Below the pieces are notes generated by a model that was not told the DNA's origin, searched no databases, and was given only the letters and a program-made list of their open reading frames with translations. This document shows positions 50,575-61,114 of a stretch of DNA of 64,000 bases, in pieces (within the stretch, counting starts at the first letter, position 1; each line of letters starts with the position of its first letter). Made by a program: the position numbers and the translations under genes. Source of the stretch: Phytophthora colocasiae. Its lineage: Eukaryota > Oomycota > Peronosporomycetes > Peronosporales > Peronosporaceae. The stretch spans positions 248,001 to 312,000 of the forward strand of contig JAGKQI010000088.1 in assembly GCA_018806915.1 (NCBI GenBank), written 5' to 3'.

Positions 50575-51729
50575 ATGGCTCCGTCCGTCATGGGGTCACC
50601 GATCGCTCCGTTCCTGGACTTGTCTATGGATTCTCAGTCCCCTACTGTCCATGGTGTTCGTCGAGGTTTAAGTCTTCTTGGAGACGGGAAAGCTCCAGTG
50701 ACACTAGACCCTCCTACCGAGCAGCAATTGCTTCCGTTCGAGAGTATGTTCCAGTTCCAACGGATTAAAAGCCCCTTAAGCATCGGTCACTTGTTCTTGC
50801 TGCTCTACACTCCGATCGGTCTGATTCTACTGTTAATTCGAGGCTGTTGCTGCTTTTTGGTAGCGTTGATCGTGCCTCGAGTCATGACGGAAGCGCAAAT
50901 GGATCGATTCCATGTCGCTCGACTGTTTGTATGGATCACAGGCACTCGAGTGCGTCTTGTGGACGAACATCTCTTTGAAAAGGGCAAGAATCGAGCAGAG
51001 ATCATTGTTGCGAACCATATCAGCGAGTTCGACGCTGTCGCGATGTTAGGGATCGCTCCGGCGTACATTTTGGGCTACGATTTCTACAAGAAGATGCTGT
51101 TTTTCAAGCTTTTGGGGGATAAAGCGGGGATAGTCTACGTACCTTATGTATCGAGGCAACAGGGCAATGGAGCTGGACGTGATGCCGTTCGACAGATCAT
51201 TGTTGATCGCCTCGAAAGAGGTGACAAGCCGTTGGCTGCGTTCCCAGAGGTATGGGAGGGATTTCTGTATTATTTTAACATAGAGGCTAACGCAATGCGC
51301 ACAGGGAGGTCTTACAAACGGGAGGAAAGGATTGTTACAGTATCACAAGTTCCTCTTCTCACTCGACAAGACCGTGCAGCCTCTGGCGATCCGAGCTTCT
51401 GACCTTTTGTAAGAAGCTGTATGTTGCTTCTCTTATCATTTTATTAGCCTAACATACCTTCTCCCTTTCAGCCGGTGAATATCAACGACGAGACCAGCAC
51501 GTTCCTGGCCAATGTCTTGTGGTATCTTTTCGTCCCGTGGCACACGTACACGGTGCAGTTTCTACCGTGTACCAAGGCAGAACCAGGTGAAGATCCTTTG
51601 GTTGTAGCACAACGAGTCATGAAGATGACGGCTGAGGCTTTGGAACAACAGGCGTCGCCCTTCATGTATCGTGACAAGATCGCGTACACGAGGTATAAGA
51701 CACATCAACTCAAGAAGAGCAAGAAATGA
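50575..51729 (+). CDS. Lysophospholipid/1-acylglycerophosphate acyltransferase-like protein
   Basis: Membrane acyltransferase of the LPLAT/AGPAT family, adding an acyl chain to a lysophospholipid. Exons 50575-51249, 51305-51408 and 51472-51729 are supported by conserved protein motifs. A membrane hairpin (LLLYTPIGLILLLIRGCCCFLVALIV) precedes the catalytic HX4D motif in ANHISEFDAVAML and the second block FPEGGLTNG, which is created by splicing the 55-bp first intron. The third exon ends in a KKSKK-type motif, possibly an ER retrieval signal. The second junction is odd: with canonical GT-AG ends (51409-51471) the frame does not continue, being one base short. An assembly indel or a real splice-site mutation is possible. 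Confidence 0.82.
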
Positions 51730-51752
51730 TAGATCTCAAATGTACACACTTT

Positions 51753-53945
51753 TCAGCACATTGACATCTTCTTCTGGTTGCTAGAGGGAGAAGCTGAGGT
51801 GTTAGAGGGTTCCGATATGAACGCAGTTAGCTTCCTATTGGAACGGTTTTGTCCAAAGCCACTCTTGGGCCTTTGAGGTTTCACAGTAGTTTGAGTCGCC
51901 TCCAGGCTGGAAACAATGCGGATCTCTTGTTGTTGGGCTGGAGACGGGAGCGAGGTTCCTGTCAAGTTGGTCTTTGAAGGCGAGTTCCGGCGTTTGTTAA
52001 GCCAGGAATCGAAGCCTTGAACATGTGCTGGCGAGCTGGAATTGCCCTCGTTCGTGGATTTGTCAGGAACGGTAGGATCCGTCGGTAAAACATTGTTTTT
52101 CTTTGAAATCGTGGAGCCCTTGCGGTCTCGTCGACGAGGAGATCGTCGCTCCATCTCCTCGTCACTATCATCATCACGAGTTCTTGATATCGTTGGCCTC
52201 ATATAAACTCTGTAGTTCGCCATGAAGCGATAGAAAACCGACTCCCGAGACGGAATCGCTGAGGCTGGTAAGTCTTCCGTTAACGAGAAATTCCACTTTG
52301 AGATTGTTGTATCTCTTGGCTCGGGTGAAATGTCAGGTGAAACACGAGAAACAAGTTCTCGGCTTTCACTAGGAGCGGTCGAACTGCTGATCCCTGGCTT
52401 GGTAGAGAACAATAGCATCGTAAATCGATCGCCAGCTTCAACATGAGCTAAACCCAAGCGAATAGGCTCCGGTTTAGCAGCAGCCACGAGTTCTCGTAAA
52501 TTGGCAGCACGTGATATTGTTTGTGAGCTGGGAGTTGTAGATTTTGGTGCGTGAAGGTCCATATACGCACGCATTCTCGGTCTGGACAGGAAGGATTTCG
52601 TGCCTTGGTCAGTATTAGCATTTAGTGGGAATCCAAGCTGTTCCAGAGAATTATCACCCCAAACAAACAGTCGGTCTCGATCGTCCAGCGCAAGAGAAAC
52701 ATTGTTCTTTGTCACAATGGAGCGAATTGCGACTCGTTGTGTGGCTCCCTTATGGATTGCAACAGGATGGGGAACCTGCACGTTTTGGTCGACAGTGTTA
52801 ACAGAGGGGTCGCCTACCAAGTCAAGTCCAAGCTGTCCTTCAGCTCCGCTTCCCCATGTGTACACGATTCCAGTCCGTGCTACTGCCATTGAATGGGACG
52901 TACCGCAACTAATCGAAGTGATGGATAAATCCTTGAAAAATGCGAGTTGTCGTGGTACCCATTCACTGACTGTACTCCCATGCCCCAACTGTCCGTCTAC
53001 GCCATTTCCCCACGAAAAAACGTCCCCTGTTGCTGACATTGCTAAGTTGTGTGTACTACCAGCACAAATGGTAGTAATAGTCGGAGGTGTCATACATCCA
53101 CTGTTTCCAGCGATCCCAACTCCAGGGGCGTTGGAAGCTGAGAGCCACGTTGTAACCAATACCCCTTCATGTCGATCGTTCTCATCTCCCAAGCCTAGTC
53201 GGCCGTTCATTCCATCGCCAAAAGAGATAATACCAGTCTTTGACTTGGTTGTCGTCCGTCTACTATCGGAATTTCCTCGAATTGTTCGAATAGCCAAAAC
53301 TAATGTATGGCGATCTCCACAGCTAATGTCCGTGAATTTCACTAAATCTTCATCTTCGTCTGTTATTATATTGTTCTGAAGCTTCCGATGTGAAGTTCCT
53401 GGGGTAGCAGTAAGTAAATTTGACCATTTCATCGTTATCAACATCGGTATACTGGTATTTTCTTCCTTTCCAGTGCCTAAACGGCCGTAAGATCCACATC
53501 CAAACATGTATAACCCCCCATTATCCAGCACAAATCCTCCATGGGAACTTCCACACGATAAACGGACAATTCGTCGACGTGGAAGAAGACAAAACGGAGT
53601 AGATATCGGTACAGGAACCGGTGCAAACGGTCGATCGTGGCCTTGACCAAGCTGCCCGTCCGTGTTGTCCCCGAAAGAAAACGCTCGGCCGTCTTCACAA
53701 AGCAGACAAATCCAACCGGAACCACAGCTCACTTGAATCACCGGGGAATCGAAATCTGCTGGAACTTCATAAACAGCGGAGGGACTGGTAGAAATATCTG
53801 TAGGTTGAGACTTCATCGTGGCTTTCAAGTGAGTCCAATCACCTAACAAGCATATCGTGTATTCATGAGAAGTAGACGCTGAAGCTTCATCATCATTCCA
53901 TTTGTTGGTAGCTGCAGTAGCAATGGCGGTCGATTGGCTTGGCAT
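51753..53945 (-). CDS. RCC1-repeat protein
   Basis: 730 residues from the ATG at 53945. At least six RCC1 (beta-propeller) repeats in the first 480 residues, seen as FSFGDNTDGQLGQGH, MFGCGSYGRLGTG, ISFGDGMNGRLGLG, FSWGNGVDGQLGHG, YTWGSGAEGQLGL and FVWGDNSLEQLGF. The C-terminal 230 residues are disordered, basic and Ser/Pro-rich (RRSPRRRDRKGSTISKK). RCC1-like propellers act as guanine exchange factors or scaffolds; the long tail argues against simple nuclear RCC1. No intron. Its stop lies 23 bp from that of the acyltransferase gene (convergent) and its start 48 bp from the end of the next gene. Confidence 0.88.
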   Translation of the reverse strand: MPSQSTAIATAATNKWNDDEASASTSHEYTICLLGDWTHLKATMKSQPTDISTSPSAVYEVPADFDSPVIQVSCGSGWICLLCEDGRAFSFGDNTDGQLGQGHDRPFAPVPVPISTPFCLLPRRRIVRLSCGSSHGGFVLDNGGLYMFGCGSYGRLGTGKEENTSIPMLITMKWSNLLTATPGTSHRKLQNNIITDEDEDLVKFTDISCGDRHTLVLAIRTIRGNSDSRRTTTKSKTGIISFGDGMNGRLGLGDENDRHEGVLVTTWLSASNAPGVGIAGNSGCMTPPTITTICAGSTHNLAMSATGDVFSWGNGVDGQLGHGSTVSEWVPRQLAFFKDLSITSISCGTSHSMAVARTGIVYTWGSGAEGQLGLDLVGDPSVNTVDQNVQVPHPVAIHKGATQRVAIRSIVTKNNVSLALDDRDRLFVWGDNSLEQLGFPLNANTDQGTKSFLSRPRMRAYMDLHAPKSTTPSSQTISRAANLRELVAAAKPEPIRLGLAHVEAGDRFTMLLFSTKPGISSSTAPSESRELVSRVSPDISPEPRDTTISKWNFSLTEDLPASAIPSRESVFYRFMANYRVYMRPTISRTRDDDSDEEMERRSPRRRDRKGSTISKKNNVLPTDPTVPDKSTNEGNSSSPAHVQGFDSWLNKRRNSPSKTNLTGTSLPSPAQQQEIRIVSSLEATQTTVKPQRPKSGFGQNRSNRKLTAFISEPSNTSASPSSNQKKMSMC

Positions 53946-53993
53946 TCTTGTGGTCAAACACTATTCCTAGGGTGTGGGTTTCATTTATTTTGC

Positions 53994-55178
53994 CTAAAGT
54001 AGCAAATTCGCGAGTTTCGTCCCGATTTCATGTGCATCTTCGGATCCAGCAGTAAGTAATAGCCCTGTAAATTGTTCCGCGGTAGGTTCTTTGGTGGATG
54101 TGGCATCGAAATGCATCGGTACATGACGCATGACTGTTCTCATTAGAGTGTTTGGCTCGGAAGTTGTCGATGTCGGAGTTGAAACGCACCAGCCACATTC
54201 ATCCGCATGCATTCCAGTGAACATCCCTTCTCCTTCTGTGAAAGTCCTCCATACCACCACCATTTTATTTTCCTCCAGGTAACGTCGAGCCACAGCATGT
54301 TGCAATACGGACACAGTTCTGCCCGAATTGAGCGTTTTCGCGATACGAAACTTGAACGCCGCCGTGTTTTCCGAGTTTATCAAACTGTCGTAGTGCTGTC
54401 GGTCGTTTTGACGATGTTGGAGCTGCGCCATATGCCACACGTACTCACGTGCCTGCTTGAACTCAACTGGTATCAAGTGTTTGTCCGTGTAGATGAAGTA
54501 TCCTGAATTGTCCTCCACCCATTCGCGTCTGGGGTCGCTCCAACTCACGTCGTTGTCATCCAAGCCGTGTTTTGCGAATACACCGTCCGTTTGGGAGTAC
54601 AGTACATCTAGCTCTTCCAAATACGTCCCAAATATGTCTCCACTAGCAGACTCCAGTCGAGTTCTCTTGTACTGCGAATCTCCTGGACTAAAAGTTAGAT
54701 GAGACTGCACGTAATTACTGAAATCTTGGATAGTTTTAGCCTTGGAAGCGATTATTTTCACCAGAAATTGCTGCTCATCTTCAGCGTTTAGTCGAGCCTG
54801 TGCATGTCGTTTAGCCACCATCTCCCACGCAGTAGAAGTTACTGATCTCTTAGCGTGTTGTAGTTTTACTACTTCAGCTGAAAGTTCTCCAATTTGTCGC
54901 TTTAAAGTCTCCTTTTCAACAAATCGCCGTTCCTTATAAGTATATCGTCTTTTGCGGTCATTTGCGCGTTTCCGCTCCAATCTAGCAGCAGCGCCGATCG
55001 GAGTTTTCTTCTTCCTACTAGCAACACCTGCTGAATTTGGACCAATATCGGTAGGATTAGCCGCTACAAGCTCGTCACTGTCGGACGCACATAGTGATGG
55101 AACGGGGAACGTCGTCAAGTCGCACGAGTCCAAGAAATCTTCCACCTCCGCTAAGAACGCTGCATCTGGAGAGGACAT
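53994..55178 (-). CDS. bZIP-like basic/coiled-coil protein with START-like domain
   Basis: 394 residues from the ATG at 55178. N-terminus SPDAAFLAEVEDFLDSCDLTTFP, the clearest version of the family motif; basic region ERKRANDRKRRYTYKERRFVEKE and coiled coil (ETLKRQIGELSAEVVKLQHA, about residues 70-115); middle YLEELDVLYSQTDGVF; C-terminal START-like domain with FKFRIAKTLNSGRTVSVLQHAVARRY and VVVWRTFTEGEGMFTGMHADECGWCV. The frame is intact. It sits apart from the main cluster, next to the RCC1 gene, and the piggyBac element is inserted 160 bp upstream of the ATG, near its promoter. Biological role unknown; DNA-binding is inferred from the basic region. Confidence 0.8.
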   Translation of the reverse strand: MSSPDAAFLAEVEDFLDSCDLTTFPVPSLCASDSDELVAANPTDIGPNSAGVASRKKKTPIGAAARLERKRANDRKRRYTYKERRFVEKETLKRQIGELSAEVVKLQHAKRSVTSTAWEMVAKRHAQARLNAEDEQQFLVKIIASKAKTIQDFSNYVQSHLTFSPGDSQYKRTRLESASGDIFGTYLEELDVLYSQTDGVFAKHGLDDNDVSWSDPRREWVEDNSGYFIYTDKHLIPVEFKQAREYVWHMAQLQHRQNDRQHYDSLINSENTAAFKFRIAKTLNSGRTVSVLQHAVARRYLEENKMVVVWRTFTEGEGMFTGMHADECGWCVSTPTSTTSEPNTLMRTVMRHVPMHFDATSTKEPTAEQFTGLLLTAGSEDAHEIGTKLANLLL

Positions 55179-55338
55179 GTGGCCTCTGCTTGAATTTGGC
55201 CTCGTTTTAGTATTATTTTATATTACGTAGTATTCTGAAAATTACTTACCATAATGTATTATATAGATTACTTACCAAAAAGTACTCACATGCAGGGTTA
55301 GGGTATACTGTCACCAAGCGTATACTAACGTTACTTAA

Positions 55339-55358
55339 CCCCCCAACGCCCAAGCGTT
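55339..55358. repeat. piggyBac left terminal inverted repeat
   Basis: CCCCCCAACGCCCAAGCGTT, directly after TTAA. Confidence 0.93.
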
Positions 55359-56023
55359 TTTTCGTAAATAAGTGAATATTTCACATGTTGTAGGATACAA
55401 CGTGTTAGAGACACCGGACACTTGATTTCACTATAGTCCCGCTAAGGTACGTAGTCCTTTTCTGAAAAACGCGACATGCTACTTCTCTGCAAATCCTCTG
55501 GCATGTTGTATGTACAGCGTGGCTTGGTCGTTCATGTTGTAAGAGAGCTCATGATATCGCATTTGACAGGGGAGACCGGTGCCCTTTTTATCAAGAGACT
55601 GGCCGAAGTAAACAGAAACGCTGCTGGAAGAGGACACATCATCGCACTACAAGACAAAACCGATGCGTTCGCACGACCTTACTTATCTTTGTTACCGTCA
55701 CTCAAACTGCCACTACTCATCATGGCAACTCTCGTAGTCGTGAGCATCACGCTCGTGGTCGCCAGTGTCTGCACTGCTGCTTGGTGAAGGTGCGTCGTCC
55801 TCAGCTTCGTCTTCTTGATCTTCGTCTCCTTCGGTTTCATGACGCTTGCGCTTCTTGCCACCACCAGTTCCAGCAGCCCGATTCTGGATATCGTGCCGCA
55901 GCGCGGGTTAGACGCTTTGATCCATTCTCCCACTTGTTGTGCCAAATCTGAAGCTTACGTCATGGAGTTGCCAGGGTAGTGCTTCCACGCCTTATTGCAC
56001 AAATACAAGCTGCAGCAAGCCCA

Positions 56024-59000
56024 TTAGACCGACTCCCCACCTCCGTCCTCCATCGCTGATAGTACGTACCGAGTTTTGTCTGACTGGCTGCATGCAGAGC
56101 AGTAATACTTGGTAGCGCGGCGTTCTCCGACCTTGCGCTTTAGAATAGAACACACCTTGCACTGCCGTTGACGGCGCTTACGAACACCATTGACAATCTG
56201 CCAGTCTGGACATTCAACTGGCTCATGGTCCCTTGGTAACGGAGCCAGAAGTGCTGCATCCTCATCCTCGTCGGCTTCTGGATCTGACTACAGGAAATGT
56301 CAGACTCTTGTTAATATACAGCATGTAGCACATCCAACATGTATATGTCTTCTCAGGGCCCATAGATTCATACAACATGTGACACATCCAACATGTATCT
56401 GTCTCCGCAGAGCCCACAGATCCATACAACATGTAGCACATCCAACGTGTATACTTACCCCTTCTGCGAAGTCTTCTTTGTTCAGCTGCAGGAGTTGGGC
56501 ATGCAGTTCCAGCAAAAATTCAGCATGTGAAGCTTGCTTGAGATCCATTCTCTTCTGAGCCTCTCTGAACACGATGTAGGCATTCACAATAGCCACGTCG
56601 ACAAGCCCCATGAAGATTGCCTTGTAGTACTTCTTGCACCATGTCTGGAGCTGCAGAGAATATCGCTGCAGACGAAGCTGGTCGTGGATATCGACTCCAC
56701 CCATCCAGCGGTGGTAATCACGCACCATGGCCGGGCAAGAAACGACGTGGCGTCTTCCTCCAGTTCCTCTCGTGCGTCTCCCTGTCAACACACGACTTAC
56801 ACGGTTAGAACAGATCGTAGGGAACCAACTCGTAGCGCGTACATACGGCAGGTTTCCATAGCTCGACTTGAACCTGTCCCCAAGAATTGCACGGGTTTTC
56901 GGTCCCACCAGACTAGCCCCGTCATCAAAGCACAATTTCGTGCCACGGCCATTCGCGTTGTGCCATGCTCGATCCGCTGAGGTCGATCTCGGTTTTTCTC
57001 GACAATTTCCTGGGGATAACCGACACGATCACCTATAATAGTACCAATTGAGTACACGTTGCGCTGCAACAGTTGAAAAGCCAGTTGAACTGACGTATAA
57101 AATCTGTCAGTGACGACAAGGTGATAGACCTCATCCTGGGGAGCGGGTAAGACGGCTTCCAGGTTACGGATCACTGCAGACGGCCCGGTGTTTGGATCTG
57201 CTGAACGCTGGCTTTCTGGCACATTGCCAACTTCTGCTGCGTGTTGCGCCTTTCCGCAGTACACCTCAAGTCTACATGTTGTAGCAGACATCATCAAAAA
57301 TGAAACACACAGTCAGATACAACATGTTCACTTAGGCCAAAAAAAAAAATGCGGATCCGCTTTGGACCCGCATCGTGTTCATACCTCATGCAATACGCCG
57401 TAGACGCACAACACGTCAGGAACAGTTCGGTTCCCCACTTGTGAGGCTTTGCCTTGAGATACTGCCGCGTTGGATTCTTTCGGTTGCGTGACGGAATAAT
57501 TCCCTCATCGAACGATATGACGGGCGGAGTAATGTATCCCCTTGGAAATCTCTCCTGCAGCGTGTCAATGACAGAACGCACCTTCCAAGCTCTGTCCGAC
57601 GCAGCACGGACGTCGGCGTTGTTGGTGAAATGGAGATTGGCCATGATATGCTCGAACCGATGGCGAGGCATGTAGTCGTTGAAAGTGCCTCGGGGCACAG
57701 CTCCAACCCGTTCGGTAGACCAATGGTCTCGGAACCGTCGACGCTGCGGGTTCAGCATCCGCGCCATCAGCAACCCCAGGACATGTACGATCTCGTGGGG
57801 CTCGATGTCGTCTTTCTTGGCCTCACGCACCGTGAACTCTTCCCTGGATTTTTTGCCCGGTGTCCTTTGCTTCTCATACATCCTGTCGACACGAGCGGTC
57901 AGGTTCTGCAGGAAGTACCGGTTCGACTCTTTAGCCACCTGCCGCCAGAACTTCTTCGGCATGAAAAACAGGAACAAATCCAGCGGAGACTCTGCCAACT
58001 GCAAAACTTCAGATGTCGGTCCAAAATCGCCAGAGTACAGGTTCGGATACTTTTCATCCGGTGGAAACTTGGCGGGGTCTACATGTCACCACATACGAGA
58101 TGATACTGTGAGAACATGTTGTACAATACAGCATTTTCCGCACGTACCAAGTTCCCAACCGCTTGCTCGCATTGCCTTCATGCTTTCATCATCTTGTGCG
58201 AAGCCCACCATCTCATCCTTACGCAGCTCTCTTCATTCCCGGGACAGACCACCAGTATCCGAATCAACAACAGCTGGCTCGATCTCATTTAGATCGGTGC
58301 CATCATCACGAACCGCTGCGTCCGTTTCCTCACAGCTGTCTTCATCACTTGAACTGCCTTCATCATCTGCAGTTTCATCCCCGTGCCTTGCCTTGGGTCG
58401 TTGTAGCTCTTCGTCGTCATCGTAGAAGCCAATCTCCGTCTCAGCGTCTTCACAATCTGAATTGAGCACCTCTGAAATTCTCTTGCGACTGTGTTGGGAT
58501 AGATTCGTCGACTTCGCCGTGGTGAGTGCAGGAGTTTGCCGGTGAGCTTGGCCGTGGAACTTCACTTGATTGCGGAACGGTACTGGGTTGTGCAGCGGTA
58601 CTCCTATAGTTGCAACAATACAAATCGGTAAGATCAGCATGTTGTATGGCGCACATGTTGTATCCATTTTGAGTAAACATGTTGTACCTGTCGTCATCTC
58701 CATAAGTTGTATCATCACGCGGTGGACTAGATGGATGTTCTTCATGCTGTTCAATCCTACATGACATACAACATCATCGGTTAGTACATGTTGTATCGTG
58801 CCGCCTGAAGCAAAGTTGTACCTTGTTGCGGGTGCAGCAGGTGATGGCGGAACCTCAGCAATGCCCACTGTTCCAGGAGAAGCTTCCGACGTCGTGCTCT
58901 CCACTTGTGGGCTCTTCGTCTTCTCCTTCTTCTTCTTGGCCTCTTCAATTGTCTTCCTTGCACGCGCGTGCTCTAAAGCGCCATCAACCTCGGCAGCTGC

Positions 59001-59615
59001 AGACGCAATGCAGCGCTGCTCAGCTGCAGCGCGTCGCACAACACTCGCCTCTTTGGCAAGCTGTGCGCCAGTTAGCTTGCGAGGCTTTTTAGTAGGGGCC
59101 TTCTGCTTCGCTTTCTCCTTCGTCTTACCCTTGGTTCTCGATTTGTTGGACGTCCTTTCTTCCTCAAAGCCGAGTTCCTCCTCCTCCCCTAGCACCTCTT
59201 CGTCTTCGTAGTCACCGTCGTCTTCATCGTCGTCTTCGTCTTCTTCAGATACGAACTCTTCGTGAAGCGACTTGGTTATCGACGTCTTCGTCCGTCTTGC
59301 TGGGGCCTTCTTGCCGGAACCCGCCACGGTCTTAGCTGCCACCGCCCGCCTCTGCTGCGCGATGGTGCGCTTCTGCGCCCTCAAGTACGACACATCCTTG
59401 CCCGTTGGGGGTCGTAATTGTGGTCGGGGCGTGCGAGCTGACGGCAGATCTGCGTCGTCGTCAAAAGCCACGTCGTCCTCCCTGTCCCCAGCCAAAAACG
59501 CAGCATGTTCCTGCATCATTCGCTTTCGCTCAGCTGGAGGCCTCCCCTCCAAACGTCGGACGAACCTCTGGTGCTCGCTGCGAGTCTCGCGCGGTCGCGG
59601 GGTCTTCGGTGGCAT
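56024..59615 (-). pseudogene. piggyBac-type transposase, multi-exon, N-terminal part damaged
   Basis: Starts at ATG 59615 (MPPKTPRPRETRSEHQRFV) with a basic then acidic N-terminal region. The DDE_Tnp_1_7 core has Asp in SFDEGIIPSRN, Asp in VVTDRFYTSV and Asp in MGGVDIHDQLR, all retained. The C-terminus is a cysteine-rich finger (CKVCSILKRKVGERR...YYCSACSQS) ending at the TAA 56024-56026. Introns with GT-AG ends: 58079-58147, 57272-57384, 56782-56846 and 56288-56458; these joins keep the frame. Two more introns lie near 58758-58822 and 58608-58691. After them the frame does not connect to the acidic block (shift around 58450-58560). A TGA at 58233-58235 interrupts an otherwise continuing frame. 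The copy is probably inactive. Confidence 0.85.
56320..56452. repeat. 54-bp tandem repeat inside a piggyBac intron
   Basis: About two and a half units with exact 54-bp period (CATCCAAC at 56331, 56385 and 56439). Each unit carries an ACAACATGT or GCATGT core, the element's recurrent motif. If translated it gives a repeated IHVGCATCC pattern, but it is intronic. Confidence 0.85.
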
Positions 59616-59878
59616 CCTCACTTCTTTCTTCTTCGGCGTTTTTCCAAATGACTACGCACCACTGATTTCGAAAGGGGAGGGGGGCGGGGATGGGACAGTT
59701 TTACTGAGTCTTCTATGTACTAGAGCTACCTAGCCCTGTGCATCGGGAAGGTCGCCCTGTTATGCTCGGGATTTGCCTATACTTGACTTTTACTATACTG
59801 AGGCCGGTTTTTCGAGCCAATCCTATTCAAACATGTTGTATGTCTTGGACATACAACATGAATCATGTTGTCAGATAC

Positions 59879-59898
59879 AACGTTTGGGCGTTGGGGGG
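59879..59898. repeat. piggyBac right terminal inverted repeat
   Basis: Reverse complement CCCCCCAACGCCCAAACGTT, directly before TTAA. Confidence 0.93.
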
Positions 59899-59902
59899 TT
59901 AA

Positions 59903-60334
59903 CGTCACTTTTGTATACTTAACGTGAGTAGTGCCACATACTGAAGTAGTAGAAATTTGTAGCTACAGTACTATAGTAACATGTTGCTATAGTAAATAGT
60001 AGCTCAGGCATTCAACTAGTTCGCAAACATGAGTAATTTACTCTGGTACTATCTTGCTAATATCGAACTTCTAGGAGCTCATTTAGACAAACGCCACGCA
60101 TACACATCAGCTTCGCTTCTCGGGCTCACGTCGCACGAGAACCAACTCTACAGTGAAGACGTGAAGCTCTCATAGGCTAGTTATATGTAGCTTTTGAGCA
60201 ACGCCCCTTGTTTGACGTGCTGCTTGCTGTCGTAAGCAAGATCGAAATGCTTCACATTCCACAGGCTCATTTTGCAATTTACTTTGCTACGCCCAAACAA
60301 TTGAGAAACACCACCCAAACTGACCGAGCCGACT
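59903..60334. other. Intergenic region with a possible hAT end
   Basis: No gene is seen. A 24-bp palindrome with one mismatched pair lies at 59970-59993 (ACTATAGTAACATGTTGCTATAGT form). CAGGCATTC at 60005-60013 matches the first nine bases of the intact hAT terminal repeat at 23840 and may be the left end of the hAT relic that follows. No matching right end was found. Confidence 0.4.
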
Positions 60335-61104
60335 ATGAAGTGCGCCTTCATCGGATGTATCAATCCCGAGCTGGAGGCCATGGTTCCTTGCTCGATATGT
60401 ATGCGCCCAGTCATGGTGGCACGCTACATCGTCCTACAATCATGTATTATCCAGCTGGGACTCGAACTGCTGGTAAAGCATGAGATCCACCCGCTTCGCC
60501 TGAGTCGAGCTGAGCACGAGCGCGTCAAGGCGCTGGTGAGGCACCTCGAGAAGTTTGAAGGGTTACTAAGGAACTACAGAGGACAAGCCTAACTCTATCT
60601 GCTGGGCGCCGTCTCGTTGACCAAGTTGTTAAGGAATACCCAGCACTGAAGACTCGACTGGAACCAACGGCACCTATTGTCAACAACCCTCATTTAGAAC
60701 AAGGGCTTGTAAATATTCAGCGCGGAGAGGCGCTGTTGGCTGCTGAGGAGTTGGCGTGTGCCAAATTTAGGTCGGTTTCGCTTGAAAGAGCGCTGGCGCG
60801 AAAGAACACAAGCAACTCTATTGTCAAGGCCGCGTTCAAGAAGCGGGGGGTGGCAGGGTGCTCGAAGTACGCGGACGTTTCATACGTCCCGCCTACATCC
60901 AACGTGTGCGAGCGATTCTTCTCAGCAACGAAACTGGTGCTATCCGACCTAAGAAAGAGCCTTTCACCAAACAAGCTAGAGATCCTGATGTTGCTGCAGT
61001 ACAACGGCACGATGTGGGACGTGCACATGGTAAGGAGCTACGCGCGAGAATTGGTAGGAATAAAGCGGAATAATTCAATTATTAATTGTCGCCTTGTTGA
61101 TTGA
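60335..61104 (+). pseudogene. hAT transposase relic, C-terminal half
   Basis: A short N-terminal Cys-rich piece (KCAFIGCINPELEAMVPCSICMRPV) is followed by traces of the catalytic-domain end (WHATSSYNHV in one frame), then LSRAEHERVKALVRHLEKFEG. In another frame comes the C-terminal hAT dimerisation domain (YVPPTSNVCERFFSATKLVLSDLRKSL). The central catalytic core is missing and the frame changes at about 60590. It faces the minus-strand hAT relic at 61115, and the two meet within about 10 bp. Confidence 0.75.
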
Positions 61105-61114
61105 TGTATTAATC

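Larger units (their letters stand above)
55339..59898 (-). mobile_element. Complete piggyBac-type transposon
   Basis: The ends are CCCCCCAACGCCCAAGCGTT (55339-55358) and, inverted, CCCCCCAACGCCCAAACGTT (59879-59898), 19 of 20 bases identical, each flanked by TTAA (55335-55338 and 59899-59902), the hallmark target of piggyBac elements. The minus strand codes for a transposase with introns. The motif ACATGTTGTAT or its complement recurs near both ends and in most introns. The region 55359-56023 after the gene holds subterminal sequence only; its short open frames are not supported. Confidence 0.95.

Noticed and set aside
56300..56460. Cys-rich repeated peptide (IHVGCATCC units)
   Set aside because: It is translation of an intronic 54-bp tandem repeat; splice sites and downstream exon fit better.
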